DNA of 45,609 bases from Moritella sp. Urea-trap-13 (lineage in GTDB: Bacteria; Pseudomonadota; Gammaproteobacteria; Enterobacterales; Moritellaceae), in assembly GCF_002836355.1 (NCBI RefSeq), contig NZ_PJCA01000002.1:1-45609 (forward strand), in the 5' to 3' direction. The notes below the pieces were generated by a model. That model was given only the letters and a program-made list of their open reading frames with translations, was not told the DNA's origin and searched no databases. Positions 8,658 to 17,410 of the stretch are shown here, one piece after another. The stretch's first letter is position 1; each line of letters opens with the position of its first letter. The translations under genes and the position numbers were made by a program.

Positions 8658-9182
8658 TTAGTAATCGATAGTTTCAACTGTTTGGAAACCGTTGGTGAAT
8701 ACACAGATATTACCTGCAATAGTCAGGGATTTTTTAGCGATTTCTTCAGCGTCTAATTCGGTGTTTTCCAGTAGTGCCATTGCTGATGCTTGGGCAAAAT
8801 TACCACCAGAACCGATTGCGATAAGGTCATTTTCAGGTTGTACTACGTCGCCATTACCGGTGATGATGAACGAGCTATTTTTATCCGCGACAGCCAGTAA
8901 GGCTTCTAAATTACGTAACACTTTGTCGGAGCGCCAGTCTTTAGCAAGCTCTACAGCGGCACGCTCTAGGTTACCTTGGTGAGCTTGTAATTTGGCTTCA
9001 AAACGTTCGATGAGGGTAAATGCGTCAGCAGTGCCACCGGCAAAACCAGCGATAACTTGGCCATTGTATAAACGGCGTACTTTTCTTGCGTTGCCTTTCA
9101 TTACCGTGTTGCCAAGAGAAACTTGTCCGTCTCCGGCCATTACGACTTTGCCTTCACGGCGTACAGATACAATAGTAGTCAC
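8658..9182 (-). CDS. hslV: HslV, peptidase subunit of the HslVU protease (GTG start)
   Basis: A threonine protease of the proteasome family, 174 residues. The mature enzyme starts with the catalytic Thr after removal of the initiator Met, as in MTTIVSVRR of E. coli. I place the start at the GTG at 9182, preceded by GGAG at a 6-base spacing. An upstream in-frame ATG at 9233 would add 17 residues and bury the catalytic N-terminal Thr, so it cannot be right for an active enzyme. The GDG, GNTVMKG and [10 protein letters not shown] segments are typical. The gene is separated from ftsN upstream by a terminator, so hslVU should have its own promoter in about 9183-9250; I could not identify a convincing sigma32 or sigma70 site. 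Confidence 0.96.
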   Translation of the reverse strand: MTTIVSVRREGKVVMAGDGQVSLGNTVMKGNARKVRRLYNGQVIAGFAGGTADAFTLIERFEAKLQAHQGNLERAAVELAKDWRSDKVLRNLEALLAVADKNSSFIITGNGDVVQPENDLIAIGSGGNFAQASAMALLENTELDAEEIAKKSLTIAGNICVFTNGFQTVETIDY

Positions 9183-9250
9183 GATAAACTCCATTCTAAT
9201 AAATTCGAGCGTAACTGGGTTGAAATTAGCCACACTGCATTATGCTAGGT

Positions 9251-9283
9251 AAAAAAAACGCCTCATATGATATGAAGCGTTTT
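9251..9283 (-). terminator. Terminator of the argS-ftsN transcript
   Basis: Read on the minus strand, AAAACGC (9283-9277) pairs with GCGTTTT (9261-9255) and inner TCAT/ATGA pairs extend the stem across one mismatch; a run of eight T follows (9258-9251). It lies after ftsN and before hslV. A second small hairpin at 9291-9314 sits just past the ftsN stop. Confidence 0.75.
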
Positions 9284-9326
9284 CATTACAATATACCAAC
9301 TAAGGTGGGTATATTTATTTAGTTTT

Positions 9327-9869
9327 TCAAGGCTTCCACTGCCAAATTTCACAAGTTGTGACACCTGCGCGTTTAATTTGGTGGCGTTCTTTTTCTGCTG
9401 TACGTTTACGTTCGTAAGGGCCTAAAACGACGCGATACCAATTGCCTGTGTGGCGGACGTTGGCCGTATAACCTTGGAAGGCTATTGTTGCTTTCATCGC
9501 TTCCGCTTGTGATTGCTGACGGAACGAACCACATTGCATTTGATAACGAATACCTGTGTCTTGTTGTACTGGTATATCAACAATGACTTCTTTGTCTTGC
9601 AAGTCTTGTGGATATTGCCATTTTTCCTTAGGTTTCTCTGGTAATGGTTTTACCGTTAACTTTTTCGGTTGTACTTTTTTAACTGGTTCTGGCTGTGCTT
9701 CTTCTGCGGTGCCACTGATTTGTGCTAAAAAATAGCCCAAGCCGATTGCCAGCAGTAAAAACAGCAAGATCGCCAACACAGGGCGTTGCTTTTTAGCCGG
9801 AGGTGCCTTTTTAGCACCCCGCTTTTTTCTTGGCTTCGGGGCGTGCCCCGCGTAATCCTTACGAGCCAT
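9327..9869 (-). CDS. ftsN: Cell division protein FtsN (short form)
   Basis: A bitopic inner-membrane divisome protein that triggers septal peptidoglycan synthesis. Residues 1-30 form a basic cytoplasmic tail, 31-50 a transmembrane helix, then a short periplasmic linker and a SPOR domain from about 107 to 180 that binds denuded glycan strands. The activation (E) segment is recognisable: Trp84, Tyr86 and Leu90 match the spacing of the E. coli Trp83, Tyr85 and Leu89 residues. Cys113 and Cys173 in SPOR are 60 residues apart, as for the E. coli disulfide. At 180 residues it is much shorter than E. coli FtsN (319), having lost most of the linker. It begins 3 bases after argS. Confidence 0.92.
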   Translation of the reverse strand: MARKDYAGHAPKPRKKRGAKKAPPAKKQRPVLAILLFLLLAIGLGYFLAQISGTAEEAQPEPVKKVQPKKLTVKPLPEKPKEKWQYPQDLQDKEVIVDIPVQQDTGIRYQMQCGSFRQQSQAEAMKATIAFQGYTANVRHTGNWYRVVLGPYERKRTAEKERHQIKRAGVTTCEIWQWKP

Positions 9870-9872
9870 AAT

Positions 9873-11627
9873 TTACATACGTTCCAAAGTTTCAATGCCT
9901 AGCAAATCTAGACCTTGTTTAAGCGTCTTCGCTGTTAATTGAGCCAGTTTTAGACGGCTTAATCTAACGTCTTCATCTTCAGTGCTTAAGATTGGGCAAG
10001 CTTCATAGAAGCTTGAGAATACGCCAGCTAGTTCAAACAGGTATGTACATAATGTATTTGGTGTTGCACGTTTTGCTACTTGATGCACGATCTCGTTAAA
10101 CTGGATCAGTTTACCTGCTAACTCTTGTTCTTTGTCTTCGTTTAGCTGCACTTTCGCTGTTGCTAGTTTCGCTAGTGTTTCAGCATCTACTTTGTTGAAG
10201 ATACTGCCAACACGTGTACAAGCGTAAAGTAGGTAAGGGGCTGTATTACCTTCGAAGCTTAGCATTGAATCAAAGTTGAAGATGTAATCACTGCTACGGT
10301 TCTTAGATAAATCAGCGTATTTAACCGATGAGATACCGACAACGCGGGCAATGTGTTTTAGCTCATCTTCAGAAAGTGTTGGGTTCTTCGCTTTTACTAA
10401 TGTGTAAGCACGTTCTTCTGCTTCGACAAGTAGATCAACAAGTTTTACTGTGCCGCCTGAACGGGTTTTGAATGGACGACCATCTTCACCATTCATAGTA
10501 CCAAAACCAAGGTGTTCCAATGATGTTTCTGGTTTAACAAAACCAGCTTTTTGAACCACAGAAAATACTTGTTGGAAATGCAGTGCTTGGCGTTGATCAA
10601 CAAAGTACATGATGCGGTTAGCATTTAGTTGTTGTTGACGGAAGCGCATAGCAGCAAGATCTGTTGTTGCGTAAAGGAAACCACCACCGTTTTTCTGAAT
10701 GATTACCGGTAATGGGTCGCCATCTTTATTTTTGAATTCATCTAAGAATACACATTTAGCGCCGTTTGACTCTGTCAGTAAGCCTTTTGCTTCAAGTTCT
10801 ATAACAACGTTATGTAGGTCGTTGTTATAGAAGCTCTCGCCACGTACGTCTTCGCGCGTTAGTTTTACGTTTAGACGTTTGTAGATTTCATGACAGTGTG
10901 CAAGTGACACGTCATTGAACTCTTGCCATAACTTATTACATTCTTCATCGCCAGATTGCAGCATTACCACCATTTCACGGGCGCGTATTGCAAAGTCTTC
11001 TGATTCGTCAAAACGTCCTTTTGCTGCACGGTAGAATACTTCTAGATCAGAAAGTTGCATGCTAATTTCTGTATTTTCAGCACGTTTCTCTTCCATGTAC
11101 GCCAGTAGCATACCGAACTGAGTGCCCCAATCGCCAACGTGGTTTTGACGAATAACGTTATGGCCAAGCAATTCTAATGTACGCGCTACAGAGTCACCAA
11201 TGATCGATGAGCGTAAGTGACCTACGTGCATTTCTTTGGCTAGATTTGGCGATGATAAATCAACCACTACATTATCTGGTGTTGTTGCCTTCTGTACAGA
11301 CAGGTTTTCATCTGCAAGTGCAATATCAATCTGTTGCGCTAACCAGTTTTGGTTTAGAAAAATGTTGATAAAACCTGGGCCTGCGATCTCTGTACGGCTG
11401 ACTAAGTCTGATTCAGGTAGGTTATCAATGATTAGTTGGGCTAACTCGCGCGGATTCTTTTTCGCTGGTTTGGCCATCATCATTGCTAAATTTGTCGCTA
11501 AATCACCATGAGCTTTGTCGCGGGTTCGATCTACTGAGATGCGTGGTTGTGCATCTGCAGGAATGATTTGTTGTTCTTTTAAGATCGTAACGGTTTGCTC
11601 GAGTAGCTGTATAATATGCTCTTTCAT
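9873..11627 (-). CDS. argS: Arginyl-tRNA synthetase
   Basis: A 584-residue class I aminoacyl-tRNA synthetase charging tRNA-Arg. The N-terminal additional domain (about 1-110) holds the [10 protein letters not shown] segment, the HIGH-type motif is HVGH at 134-137, and the anticodon-binding helical domain ends in ETLERM, the family's usual C-terminus. As in most ArgRS the KMSKS loop is degenerate ([10 protein letters not shown] region). Slightly longer than E. coli ArgS (577). ftsN follows after only 3 bases, implying a shared transcript. priA lies 97 bases upstream on the same strand, probably a separate unit. Confidence 0.98.
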   Translation of the reverse strand: MKEHIIQLLEQTVTILKEQQIIPADAQPRISVDRTRDKAHGDLATNLAMMMAKPAKKNPRELAQLIIDNLPESDLVSRTEIAGPGFINIFLNQNWLAQQIDIALADENLSVQKATTPDNVVVDLSSPNLAKEMHVGHLRSSIIGDSVARTLELLGHNVIRQNHVGDWGTQFGMLLAYMEEKRAENTEISMQLSDLEVFYRAAKGRFDESEDFAIRAREMVVMLQSGDEECNKLWQEFNDVSLAHCHEIYKRLNVKLTREDVRGESFYNNDLHNVVIELEAKGLLTESNGAKCVFLDEFKNKDGDPLPVIIQKNGGGFLYATTDLAAMRFRQQQLNANRIMYFVDQRQALHFQQVFSVVQKAGFVKPETSLEHLGFGTMNGEDGRPFKTRSGGTVKLVDLLVEAEERAYTLVKAKNPTLSEDELKHIARVVGISSVKYADLSKNRSSDYIFNFDSMLSFEGNTAPYLLYACTRVGSIFNKVDAETLAKLATAKVQLNEDKEQELAGKLIQFNEIVHQVAKRATPNTLCTYLFELAGVFSSFYEACPILSTEDEDVRLSRLKLAQLTAKTLKQGLDLLGIETLERM

Positions 11628-11724
11628 GGTTTCTCTTAACTAGCAATGATGAATGAAATAGGCTGATCATTTTAGCGCGATTAGGGCTATTTGACTAGTT
11701 AATCAAGGAGAAATAGCGATATCC

Positions 11725-13926
11725 TTACAACATTTCAGTTGGATCCACGTCTAACGACCAGCGGGCTTTACGTGCGGACTTTAACGCTTCTATTTTAGGC
11801 ATTATCTGGCGTAGTAGCTGAGTGATGTGCTGACGCTGGGGGCCTTGCAATAATAGCTGTAAGCGATACTTGCCTGCGCGCTTCTCCATTGGTGCTGGCA
11901 TTGGCCCTAAGCAGAGCAGTTGTGGATTGTGATTATGAGCTTGCACCAGTTGCTTTATTTCCACTAAAAAAGCGTTGGCTTCGCTGAATTGATGGGCTTC
12001 AGCACGGAATAAAGCCTGAAAGCTATAAGGCGGCAAACTCGCCATCGAACGCGCGTGTAATGCGGTTTGGGCAAAGTGAGAATAACCATTGTTAATCAGG
12101 TCTTGAATTAACTCGTGTTCCGGGTGGTGAGTTTGGATCGCAACTTCACCTTGTTTGGCGGCGCGCCCTGCGCGCCCAGATACTTGTACAAACAGTTGTG
12201 CGAGTTTTTCGGGCGCACGAAAATCGCTGCTAAACAGGGCGCTATCGACATCAATTAAGCCAACTAGAGTTACGTCGGGAAAATGATGGCCTTTGGCTAA
12301 CATCTGGGTACCAATCAAAATACGGAATTCGCGCTTGCGCACGGCTTCTAATGATTTTTCTAAACTGCCTTTACGACTGGTACTATCTCGGTCAATACGA
12401 ATAATCGGATATTGCGGAAAATGTTCAGCGAGCATTGTTTCGAGTTGCTCGGTACCAAAACCAGCTGTGATGATCTCATTGGAGTCACAGCTTGGACAGC
12501 GACGTGGCTTCGGAAATTGTTCATCACAATGGTGGCAATGCAATATATTGCGTGACTGATGGTAGGTGTAATAGGTATTACAGCGCTGACATTCGGCCAT
12601 TGACCCGCAGGTATGACACATGACCGCAGGTGCATAACCACGGCGATTTAGAAATAGCAGGACTTGATTACCTGCCGCTAAGTGGGTCGCCATTAACGCC
12701 ATAAACTCAGTAGATAGTCCTGAGTCTAAGGATTGATTTTTAATATCAATCAGGTGATGGGTTGGCATCTGGGCGTTACCCGCGCGTTGGGTTAGCTTTA
12801 AGTGACGATATTTACCAGTCATGGCGTTATGCAGCGTTTCTAATGCTGGGGTTGCTGAGCCTAATACTACGGCGATATTATTACGATGCGCTCTGACAAT
12901 CGCCAGATCGCGGGCGTGATAGCGGAAGGTTTCTTGTTGCTTTAGTGAACCATCATGCTCTTCATCAATAATGATCACGCCTAAATCGTGTATAGGAGTG
13001 AATATCGCCGATCTTGTACCAATAACGATACCCGCGACACCCGCTTGTGCTTCTAGCCAAGCCTCGCGACGCTCAGCGTCATTTAAACCGGAGTGCAAGG
13101 CGACAATTGGCACATTGAAGCGGCGTTTGAAGCGTGAAATGGTTTGTGGCGTAAGACCAATCTCGGGAACGATGACTAAAGCTTGCTTGCCAGTCTTTAA
13201 TACTTTTTCGATGACATTCAAATAAACTTCAGTTTTACCACTGCCAGTGACACCATCGAGTAGGTAGGTAGCAAAATGGTTGATGTCAATTGCTGCTATG
13301 GTGATCGCTTGTTCAGTGTTAAGCGAAGGGCGATTGTCACTGATGACCAGATTCTGGCGCCAATGTTGCGCATCGTTATCTTGGATCTTGATATATTCTT
13401 GGCTGATAAGGCCTTTGTCTTGCAGCGCTTTGATGGTGGTTGATTTAATATTGGCTAATTTTAAATGGGATTGGGTTAACCCTGTTTCTGCCAGTAACTT
13501 GATGGTCTGTAATTGCGCAGGGGTTAAACGGTTCAATTCCTTTGCCGTTAATTCATGGGCGCTATCGGTTAATTGCCAAAATGTATAACTGTTTAATTTC
13601 GCTGATTCTAATTTACGCAGTAATACTGGCAATGCTTGGGCGATCACTTCACCGATTGGATAATGGTAATAATCGGCACACCAATTGAAAAACGCCAACA
13701 TATCTGCTGATAAAATCGCGCTATCATCGAGTACATTGATAATGGGTTTGAGTTTTGCGAGTGGAAATTCACTGTCGTTTTTAGTTGCTAGGGCAATGCC
13801 AATTAATTGCTTATTCATAAAAGGCACACAGATGCGCATACCTGGCTCGATGTAGATATCATCAGAGTAGGTATAATCAAAACTTCTGCTTAAATGGATG
13901 GGAACTGCAACGGCGACAACTGGCAT
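11725..13926 (-). CDS. priA: Primosomal protein N' (replication restart helicase PriA)
   Basis: A 733-residue DEXH helicase that recognises stalled forks and reloads DnaB. After the N-terminal 3'-DNA-binding domain come Walker A GVTGSGKT, the DEEH box (IIIDEEHDG) and GSATPAL of motif III. The zinc-binding insert has eight cysteines in CxxC pairs (starting CHTCGSMAECQRC and ending CPSC). Helicase motifs V and VI (QMLAKGHHFP, VSGRAGRA) follow. Length matches E. coli PriA (732). It is divergent from rpmE, as in many gammaproteobacteria. Confidence 0.98.
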   Translation of the reverse strand: MPVVAVAVPIHLSRSFDYTYSDDIYIEPGMRICVPFMNKQLIGIALATKNDSEFPLAKLKPIINVLDDSAILSADMLAFFNWCADYYHYPIGEVIAQALPVLLRKLESAKLNSYTFWQLTDSAHELTAKELNRLTPAQLQTIKLLAETGLTQSHLKLANIKSTTIKALQDKGLISQEYIKIQDNDAQHWRQNLVISDNRPSLNTEQAITIAAIDINHFATYLLDGVTGSGKTEVYLNVIEKVLKTGKQALVIVPEIGLTPQTISRFKRRFNVPIVALHSGLNDAERREAWLEAQAGVAGIVIGTRSAIFTPIHDLGVIIIDEEHDGSLKQQETFRYHARDLAIVRAHRNNIAVVLGSATPALETLHNAMTGKYRHLKLTQRAGNAQMPTHHLIDIKNQSLDSGLSTEFMALMATHLAAGNQVLLFLNRRGYAPAVMCHTCGSMAECQRCNTYYTYHQSRNILHCHHCDEQFPKPRRCPSCDSNEIITAGFGTEQLETMLAEHFPQYPIIRIDRDSTSRKGSLEKSLEAVRKREFRILIGTQMLAKGHHFPDVTLVGLIDVDSALFSSDFRAPEKLAQLFVQVSGRAGRAAKQGEVAIQTHHPEHELIQDLINNGYSHFAQTALHARSMASLPPYSFQALFRAEAHQFSEANAFLVEIKQLVQAHNHNPQLLCLGPMPAPMEKRAGKYRLQLLLQGPQRQHITQLLRQIMPKIEALKSARKARWSLDVDPTEML

Positions 13927-14049
13927 GTACTCAACTCTCTTTTACGGACTAAATCTGTATTTCGACAAGCAGTTTACGGCGGTTAACTGGGTAATGTCTT
14001 GATATTTTCTATTTAATGTTCGAAATGCAGTTTATTTATGCATCTGCTA

Positions 14050-14077
14050 TTGATATTAGGGGGTAAGATCCTATATT
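14050..14077 (+). promoter_or_regulatory. Promoter of rpmE
   Basis: TTGATA (14050-14055), a 16-base spacer and TATATT (14072-14077). This predicts a transcript start near 14084 and a leader of about 75 bases before the rpmE ATG. That leader could host the autoregulatory structure known for bL31 in gammaproteobacteria, but I did not derive a fold. Confidence 0.6.
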
Positions 14078-14158
14078 ATTCGCAGCCTAAAAATTCTATA
14101 ACTTTATGTGGTGTCTGGCAGAGTTTCAGATGGCGACATAACCAAAATTGAGGTTTCT

Positions 14159-14371
14159 ATGAAACAAGGTATACACCCAGAGTACGCAGCAATCGAAGCA
14201 AAATGTTCATGTGGTAACGTTTTTGCTATGGGTTCTACTCGTGGAAAAAACATCACTCTAGATGTATGTTCAAACTGTCACCCGTTCTACACTGGTAAGC
14301 AACGTACTGTTGATACTGGCGGTCGTGTTGATAAGTTCAACAAACGTTTTGGTGCTCTTGCAGCAAAATAA
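14159..14371 (+). CDS. rpmE: 50S ribosomal protein bL31 (zinc-binding form)
   Basis: A 70-residue ribosomal protein bridging the central protuberance and the 30S head. Cys16, Cys18, Cys37 and Cys40 (CSC and CSNC) make it the zinc-containing form rather than the zinc-free paralog used in zinc starvation. The ATG at 14159 follows GAGG by 5 bases and gives the exact E. coli length; an open extension upstream in frame is part of the leader. It is monocistronic with its own promoter and terminator. Confidence 0.97.
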   Translation: MKQGIHPEYAAIEAKCSCGNVFAMGSTRGKNITLDVCSNCHPFYTGKQRTVDTGGRVDKFNKRFGALAAK

Positions 14372-14404
14372 TAATTGTATTTATACAATTGTTTGCAGTG
14401 AGTC

Positions 14405-14432
14405 AAAAGGGTACCTACGGGTGCCTTTTTTT
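14405..14432 (+). terminator. Terminator of rpmE
   Basis: An 11-bp stem including two G-T pairs (14405-14415 with 14420-14430) closes on a C(TACG)G tetraloop, a very stable UNCG-type loop, and runs into seven T (14426-14432). Confidence 0.88.
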
Positions 14433-14775
14433 ATACCTAAAAAATAGTTTGAAACATTTATAAAACTTAAAATTAACCTCAGTAATTTCATTTCTATAAA
14501 AATCTTCTTCTAAAATTAGCAACGCCTGTAAAAATAAACACTTCGTACCAGTGCAAAGGTAGAATAAACCACTTAAATTAATGTAGAATCATGCCAACAA
14601 TATTATTAGCCGGTTTAGCTCAGTATAAAATAAAAGTGAGCTGTGTTAAATTAAAGTTAAATATTTGGCGTTACATTCAATTATTAGTTAATTCCCCAAC
14701 GTTGTATCTCACACTTTGTTATTCTTGAACTCAGTCTGTGAGTTATGTGCATTCATTTCATTCAGGATATTGCGT
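14433..14775 (+). other. 343-base AT-rich intergenic region before maeB
   Basis: No convincing gene. A 44-codon frame from ATG 14591 lacks a ribosome binding site and is probably chance. The one recognisable element is the tRNA-5'-end-like sequence at 14609-14641. No promoter stood out for maeB; TTGGCG...TTAATT near 14666-14694 is only a weak candidate. Confidence 0.5.
14609..14641 (+). other. tRNA 5'-end-like sequence (possible tRNA remnant)
   Basis: GCCGGTTTAGCTCAGT (14609-14624) matches the acceptor 5' strand and D-arm of a tRNA, with T8, A14, G15 and D-stem GCTC all in place. A GAGC at 14638-14641 could close the D-stem over an enlarged AT-rich loop. No anticodon arm, no T-arm and no 3' acceptor strand follow, so it is not a functional tRNA gene. 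It may be a remnant or coincidence. Confidence 0.3.
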
Positions 14776-16017
14776 ATGTCAGACCTTAGACAGCAAGCAT
14801 TGGATTACCATGCGAACCCAAAACCAGGCAAAATTGCTATTCAACTTACGACATCAGCAGAAACTGCCGATGACCTTTCTCTAGCATATAGTCCTGGTGT
14901 TGCAGAGCCAGTGCGTGCAATCGCTGCTAATCCTGACGATGCTTATAAATATACTGCTAAAGGTAATTTAGTGGCGGTTATTACTAACGGTACCGCTATT
15001 TTAGGCCTCGGTAATTTAGGTCCACTGGCATCAAAACCGGTAATGGAAGGTAAGGCGCTGTTATTTAAACGTTTTGCTGATATTGACTCGATCGATATTG
15101 AAGTGAAACACCGTACAACTGAAGAATTTATTGATACAGTTGCTAATATCGCCGATACATTTGGTGGCATTAACTTAGAAGATATTAAAGCACCAGAATG
15201 TTTTGAGATTGAAAAAGCCTTAATTGCCCGTTGTAAAATCCCAGTATTCCATGATGACCAGCACGGTACTGCGATCGTCACGGCAGCGGGTATGATTAAT
15301 GCGTTAGACATTCAAGGTAAAGATATTACTGAAACTGTGATTGTTTGCATGGGTGCTGGCGCGGCGGCAATCGCTTGCATGGAATTATTAATTTCATGTG
15401 GTGCTCAGCGTGAAAAAATCTATATGTTAGACCGCAAAGGTGTGATCCACACACGCCGTGATGATATTAACGAATACAAGCAGCGTTTTGCTAACAATAC
15501 CGATAAGCGGACATTACAAGATGCGATTAATGGTGCTGACGTATTCGTTGGCGTATCCGGTCCGAATGTATTATCTGCTGACGATGTGAAGTTAATGGCG
15601 GATAATCCAATTATCTTTGCCTGTTCAAATCCAGACCCAGAAATCAAACCAGAACTCGCACATGCTGTACGCCAAGATCTGATCATGGCGACGGGCCGTT
15701 CTGATTATCCAAACCAAGTGAATAACGTATTGTGCTTCCCATTCATTTTCCGTGGTGCATTAGACGCGCGTGCTAGCGTGATCAATGAAGCAATGAAAGT
15801 GGCAGCGGTACATGCTATTCGTGAGATCGCGAAAGAAGCAGTACCACAATCAGTATTAGCGGCATCTGGCGTTACATCGCTAGAATTTGGTAAAGAATAC
15901 ATTATTCCGAAACCAATGGACCCACGTTTATTACCACGAGTAGCACGTGCTGTTGCACTGGCTGCTGTTGCAACGGGCGTATCACGTATTGAATTACCTG
16001 AAAATTACATGTTGTAA
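14776..16017 (+). CDS. maeB: Malic enzyme (oxaloacetate-decarboxylating), short form
   Basis: A 413-residue cytosolic malic enzyme that converts malate to pyruvate and CO2 with NAD or NADP reduction. The substrate region LAYSPGVAEP (about 36-45), the metal-binding DIKAPECFEIE and HDDQHGTAIV segments and the Rossmann motif GAGAAAIA are present. It stops after the malic domains and lacks the phosphotransacetylase-like C-terminal half of E. coli MaeB (759 residues), like the short enzymes of Vibrio and Shewanella. I chose the ATG at 14776, 8 bases after AGGA, over an in-frame upstream ATG without a ribosome site. Cofactor preference cannot be read here. Confidence 0.9.
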   Translation: MSDLRQQALDYHANPKPGKIAIQLTTSAETADDLSLAYSPGVAEPVRAIAANPDDAYKYTAKGNLVAVITNGTAILGLGNLGPLASKPVMEGKALLFKRFADIDSIDIEVKHRTTEEFIDTVANIADTFGGINLEDIKAPECFEIEKALIARCKIPVFHDDQHGTAIVTAAGMINALDIQGKDITETVIVCMGAGAAAIACMELLISCGAQREKIYMLDRKGVIHTRRDDINEYKQRFANNTDKRTLQDAINGADVFVGVSGPNVLSADDVKLMADNPIIFACSNPDPEIKPELAHAVRQDLIMATGRSDYPNQVNNVLCFPFIFRGALDARASVINEAMKVAAVHAIREIAKEAVPQSVLAASGVTSLEFGKEYIIPKPMDPRLLPRVARAVALAAVATGVSRIELPENYML

Positions 16018-16049
16018 ATTTATTCGATAATTCTATTTGATAGCTCTAA

Positions 16050-16078
16050 CAAACGCCAAGGTCTTTCCTTGGCGTTTG
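16050..16078 (+). terminator. Hairpin terminator after maeB
   Basis: A 12-bp perfect stem (16050-16061 with 16067-16078) with a 5-base loop. The tract after it (CATTTCTG) is only modestly T-rich, so termination may be partial and allow some read-through into the S4-domain gene. Confidence 0.65.
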
Positions 16079-16136
16079 CATTTCTGCGCTTATACTTGTA
16101 TAAAGAGCCGCTATATTGCCCACATTTAAGGTTCCC

Positions 16137-16844
16137 ATGTCTGAAGAATACGAAATTGAAGTCATCCCTGTTGTTGTTTCTGCAGAACCAATCGAATTAT
16201 ATAAAATTTTAAAAATTGAGAACCTAGTGACATCGGGCAGTGAAGCAAAGAACCATATTGCTAACGGTTTTGTATATGTGAATGGTGAAGTTGAAACACG
16301 TAAACGTAAAAAAATTATGTTTGGTGACATTATTGGTTTTGATGGTGAAGCGTATCAAGTTATGTCAGCCGAAGAGCTAGCGTCATACGATGACGCTGAT
16401 TATGCGGAGACTGATGATGGCGAAGATTTTCCTGAAGATGAATTTGTTGACCCGGCTGCACTCGAGTCAGATTCTGTCGCAGCATACATGGCTGAACATG
16501 ATCTTACTGAAGACGATTTCATTGCTAATGATGCCGTTACAAGCGCTGATGTTGAAGCCGATATTGCAGAGCAACAGGTTGCAGAAAATATTGTAGAAGA
16601 CGTTGCTGTTGAAGCTGCCTTTATCGCGCCAGCAGCGACTATTAAACCTGAAATCGCCAAACCTGCAATTGCTAAACCTGTCGTTACTAAGTCAGTAGTT
16701 GAAAGCATTGCTGCTGATACTTGGGAACAGCCAGAAAAGAAGAAAAAGAAAAAACCTGAAGTAAAACAAACTAAAACAGCAAAAGCTGCAGAGCCTAAAA
16801 AAGTTGAGAAGAAAAGAGGCCGCGCGGCACCTTTTAGTTTTTAG
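16137..16844 (+). CDS. S4-domain RNA-binding protein (YbcJ-like) with long charged tail
   Basis: A 235-residue protein. About 18-77 form an S4-type RNA-binding fold similar to the 70-residue E. coli YbcJ, including SEAKNHIANGFVYVNGEVET and the basic TRKRKKI. Next comes a strongly acidic segment (78-160), then short repeats of the type I-A-K-P (170-182), and finally a Lys-rich tail (199-229) starting with six consecutive Lys and ending RGRAAPFSF. The tail is about 2.5 times the length of the known domain. I chose the ATG at 16137, 5 bases after TAAGG, over a TTG upstream. It stands between two terminators, so it is a single-gene unit or maeB read-through. RNA binding is inferred from the fold; the target is not known. 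Confidence 0.78.
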   Translation: MSEEYEIEVIPVVVSAEPIELYKILKIENLVTSGSEAKNHIANGFVYVNGEVETRKRKKIMFGDIIGFDGEAYQVMSAEELASYDDADYAETDDGEDFPEDEFVDPAALESDSVAAYMAEHDLTEDDFIANDAVTSADVEADIAEQQVAENIVEDVAVEAAFIAPAATIKPEIAKPAIAKPVVTKSVVESIAADTWEQPEKKKKKKPEVKQTKTAKAAEPKKVEKKRGRAAPFSF

Positions 16845-16922
16845 GACTTAACTTTCAGGGCTTAATTATTAGATTCTAGCTAACGGACTGCATTGAGATG
16901 ACGAATGCAGACTGTTGAGATC

Positions 16923-16959
16923 AAAAAAGGCACTCCTTTCATAAAGGGGTGCCTTTTTT
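16923..16959. terminator. Bidirectional terminator between the S4-domain gene and metJ
   Basis: A 17-bp stem with one mispair (16923-16939 with 16943-16959) has six A on the left and six T on the right. It serves both converging genes. Confidence 0.9.
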
Positions 16960-16984
16960 ATAACTGCTTAGCTATTATTATCGA

Positions 16985-17311
16985 CTAATCATCTTGTTCT
17001 AAATAATCATCAATATTAATACCCAGTGCTAACATTTGTGCTTTCGCTTCTGCAGGTATGTTATCTGGCTTGTCTTTGGTTAAATCTTCATCTGCCGGTA
17101 ATGGTTGGCCAGTGTAAGCATGTAAAAATGCTTCACATAATAACTCGCTGTTAGTCGCATGACGTTGATTGTTAATCTGACGGCGAGTTCTTTCATCTGT
17201 CAGTACTTTCAATACTTTCAAAGGAATTGAAACAGTAATCTTCTTTACCTGTTCACTCTTTTTCCCATGTTCTGCATAGGGACTAATATACTCGCCGTTC
17301 CACTTCGTCAT
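16985..17311 (-). CDS. metJ: Methionine regulon repressor MetJ
   Basis: A 108-residue ribbon-helix-helix repressor that uses S-adenosylmethionine as corepressor and binds tandem 8-bp met boxes. The DNA-contact strand KKITVSIPL (about 23-31), the [18 protein letters not shown] helix region and the [14 protein letters not shown] segment match E. coli MetJ (105 residues) closely. It is divergent from metL with 177 bases between, which contain two met boxes, so it should control metL and itself. Confidence 0.98.
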   Translation of the reverse strand: MTKWNGEYISPYAEHGKKSEQVKKITVSIPLKVLKVLTDERTRRQINNQRHATNSELLCEAFLHAYTGQPLPADEDLTKDKPDNIPAEAKAQMLALGINIDDYLEQDD

Positions 17312-17353
17312 TTTCGACCTTTGGGTAAATTATTATTTAATGAATAAGTAATA

Positions 17354-17382
17354 AGTCTACCTTTGAATTTGATTATTGGCAA
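17354..17382 (-). promoter_or_regulatory. Candidate promoter of metJ
   Basis: On the minus strand TTGCCA (17382-17377), a 17-base spacer and TAGACT (17359-17354), about 43 bases before the metJ ATG. The met boxes lie just upstream of this -35. Confidence 0.45.
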
Positions 17383-17393
17383 TCAGTATGTAA

Positions 17394-17409
17394 AGAGCTC
17401 TAGACGTCT
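17394..17409. promoter_or_regulatory. MetJ operator: two tandem met boxes
   Basis: AGAGCTCT (17394-17401, 6 of 8) is followed directly by a perfect AGACGTCT (17402-17409). The pair abuts the metL -35 hexamer and lies upstream of the metJ promoter, so one bound MetJ array can affect both genes. Two boxes is the minimum for cooperative MetJ binding. Confidence 0.88.
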
Positions 17410-17410
17410 A

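Noticed and set aside
9183-9233. Longer HslV starting at an upstream ATG
   Set aside because: It would bury the catalytic N-terminal Thr; the GTG at 9182 has the ribosome site.
14108-14158. N-terminal extension of rpmE
   Set aside because: The bL31 family begins at MKQGIHPEY; the extension is in the leader and lacks a ribosome site.
14609-14684. A functional tRNA gene
   Set aside because: Only the 5' acceptor strand and D-arm are tRNA-like; no anticodon arm, T-arm or 3' acceptor strand can be drawn.
14591-14725. 44-codon frame in the rpmE-maeB gap
   Set aside because: No Shine-Dalgarno before the ATG and low-complexity AT-rich content; no recognisable family.
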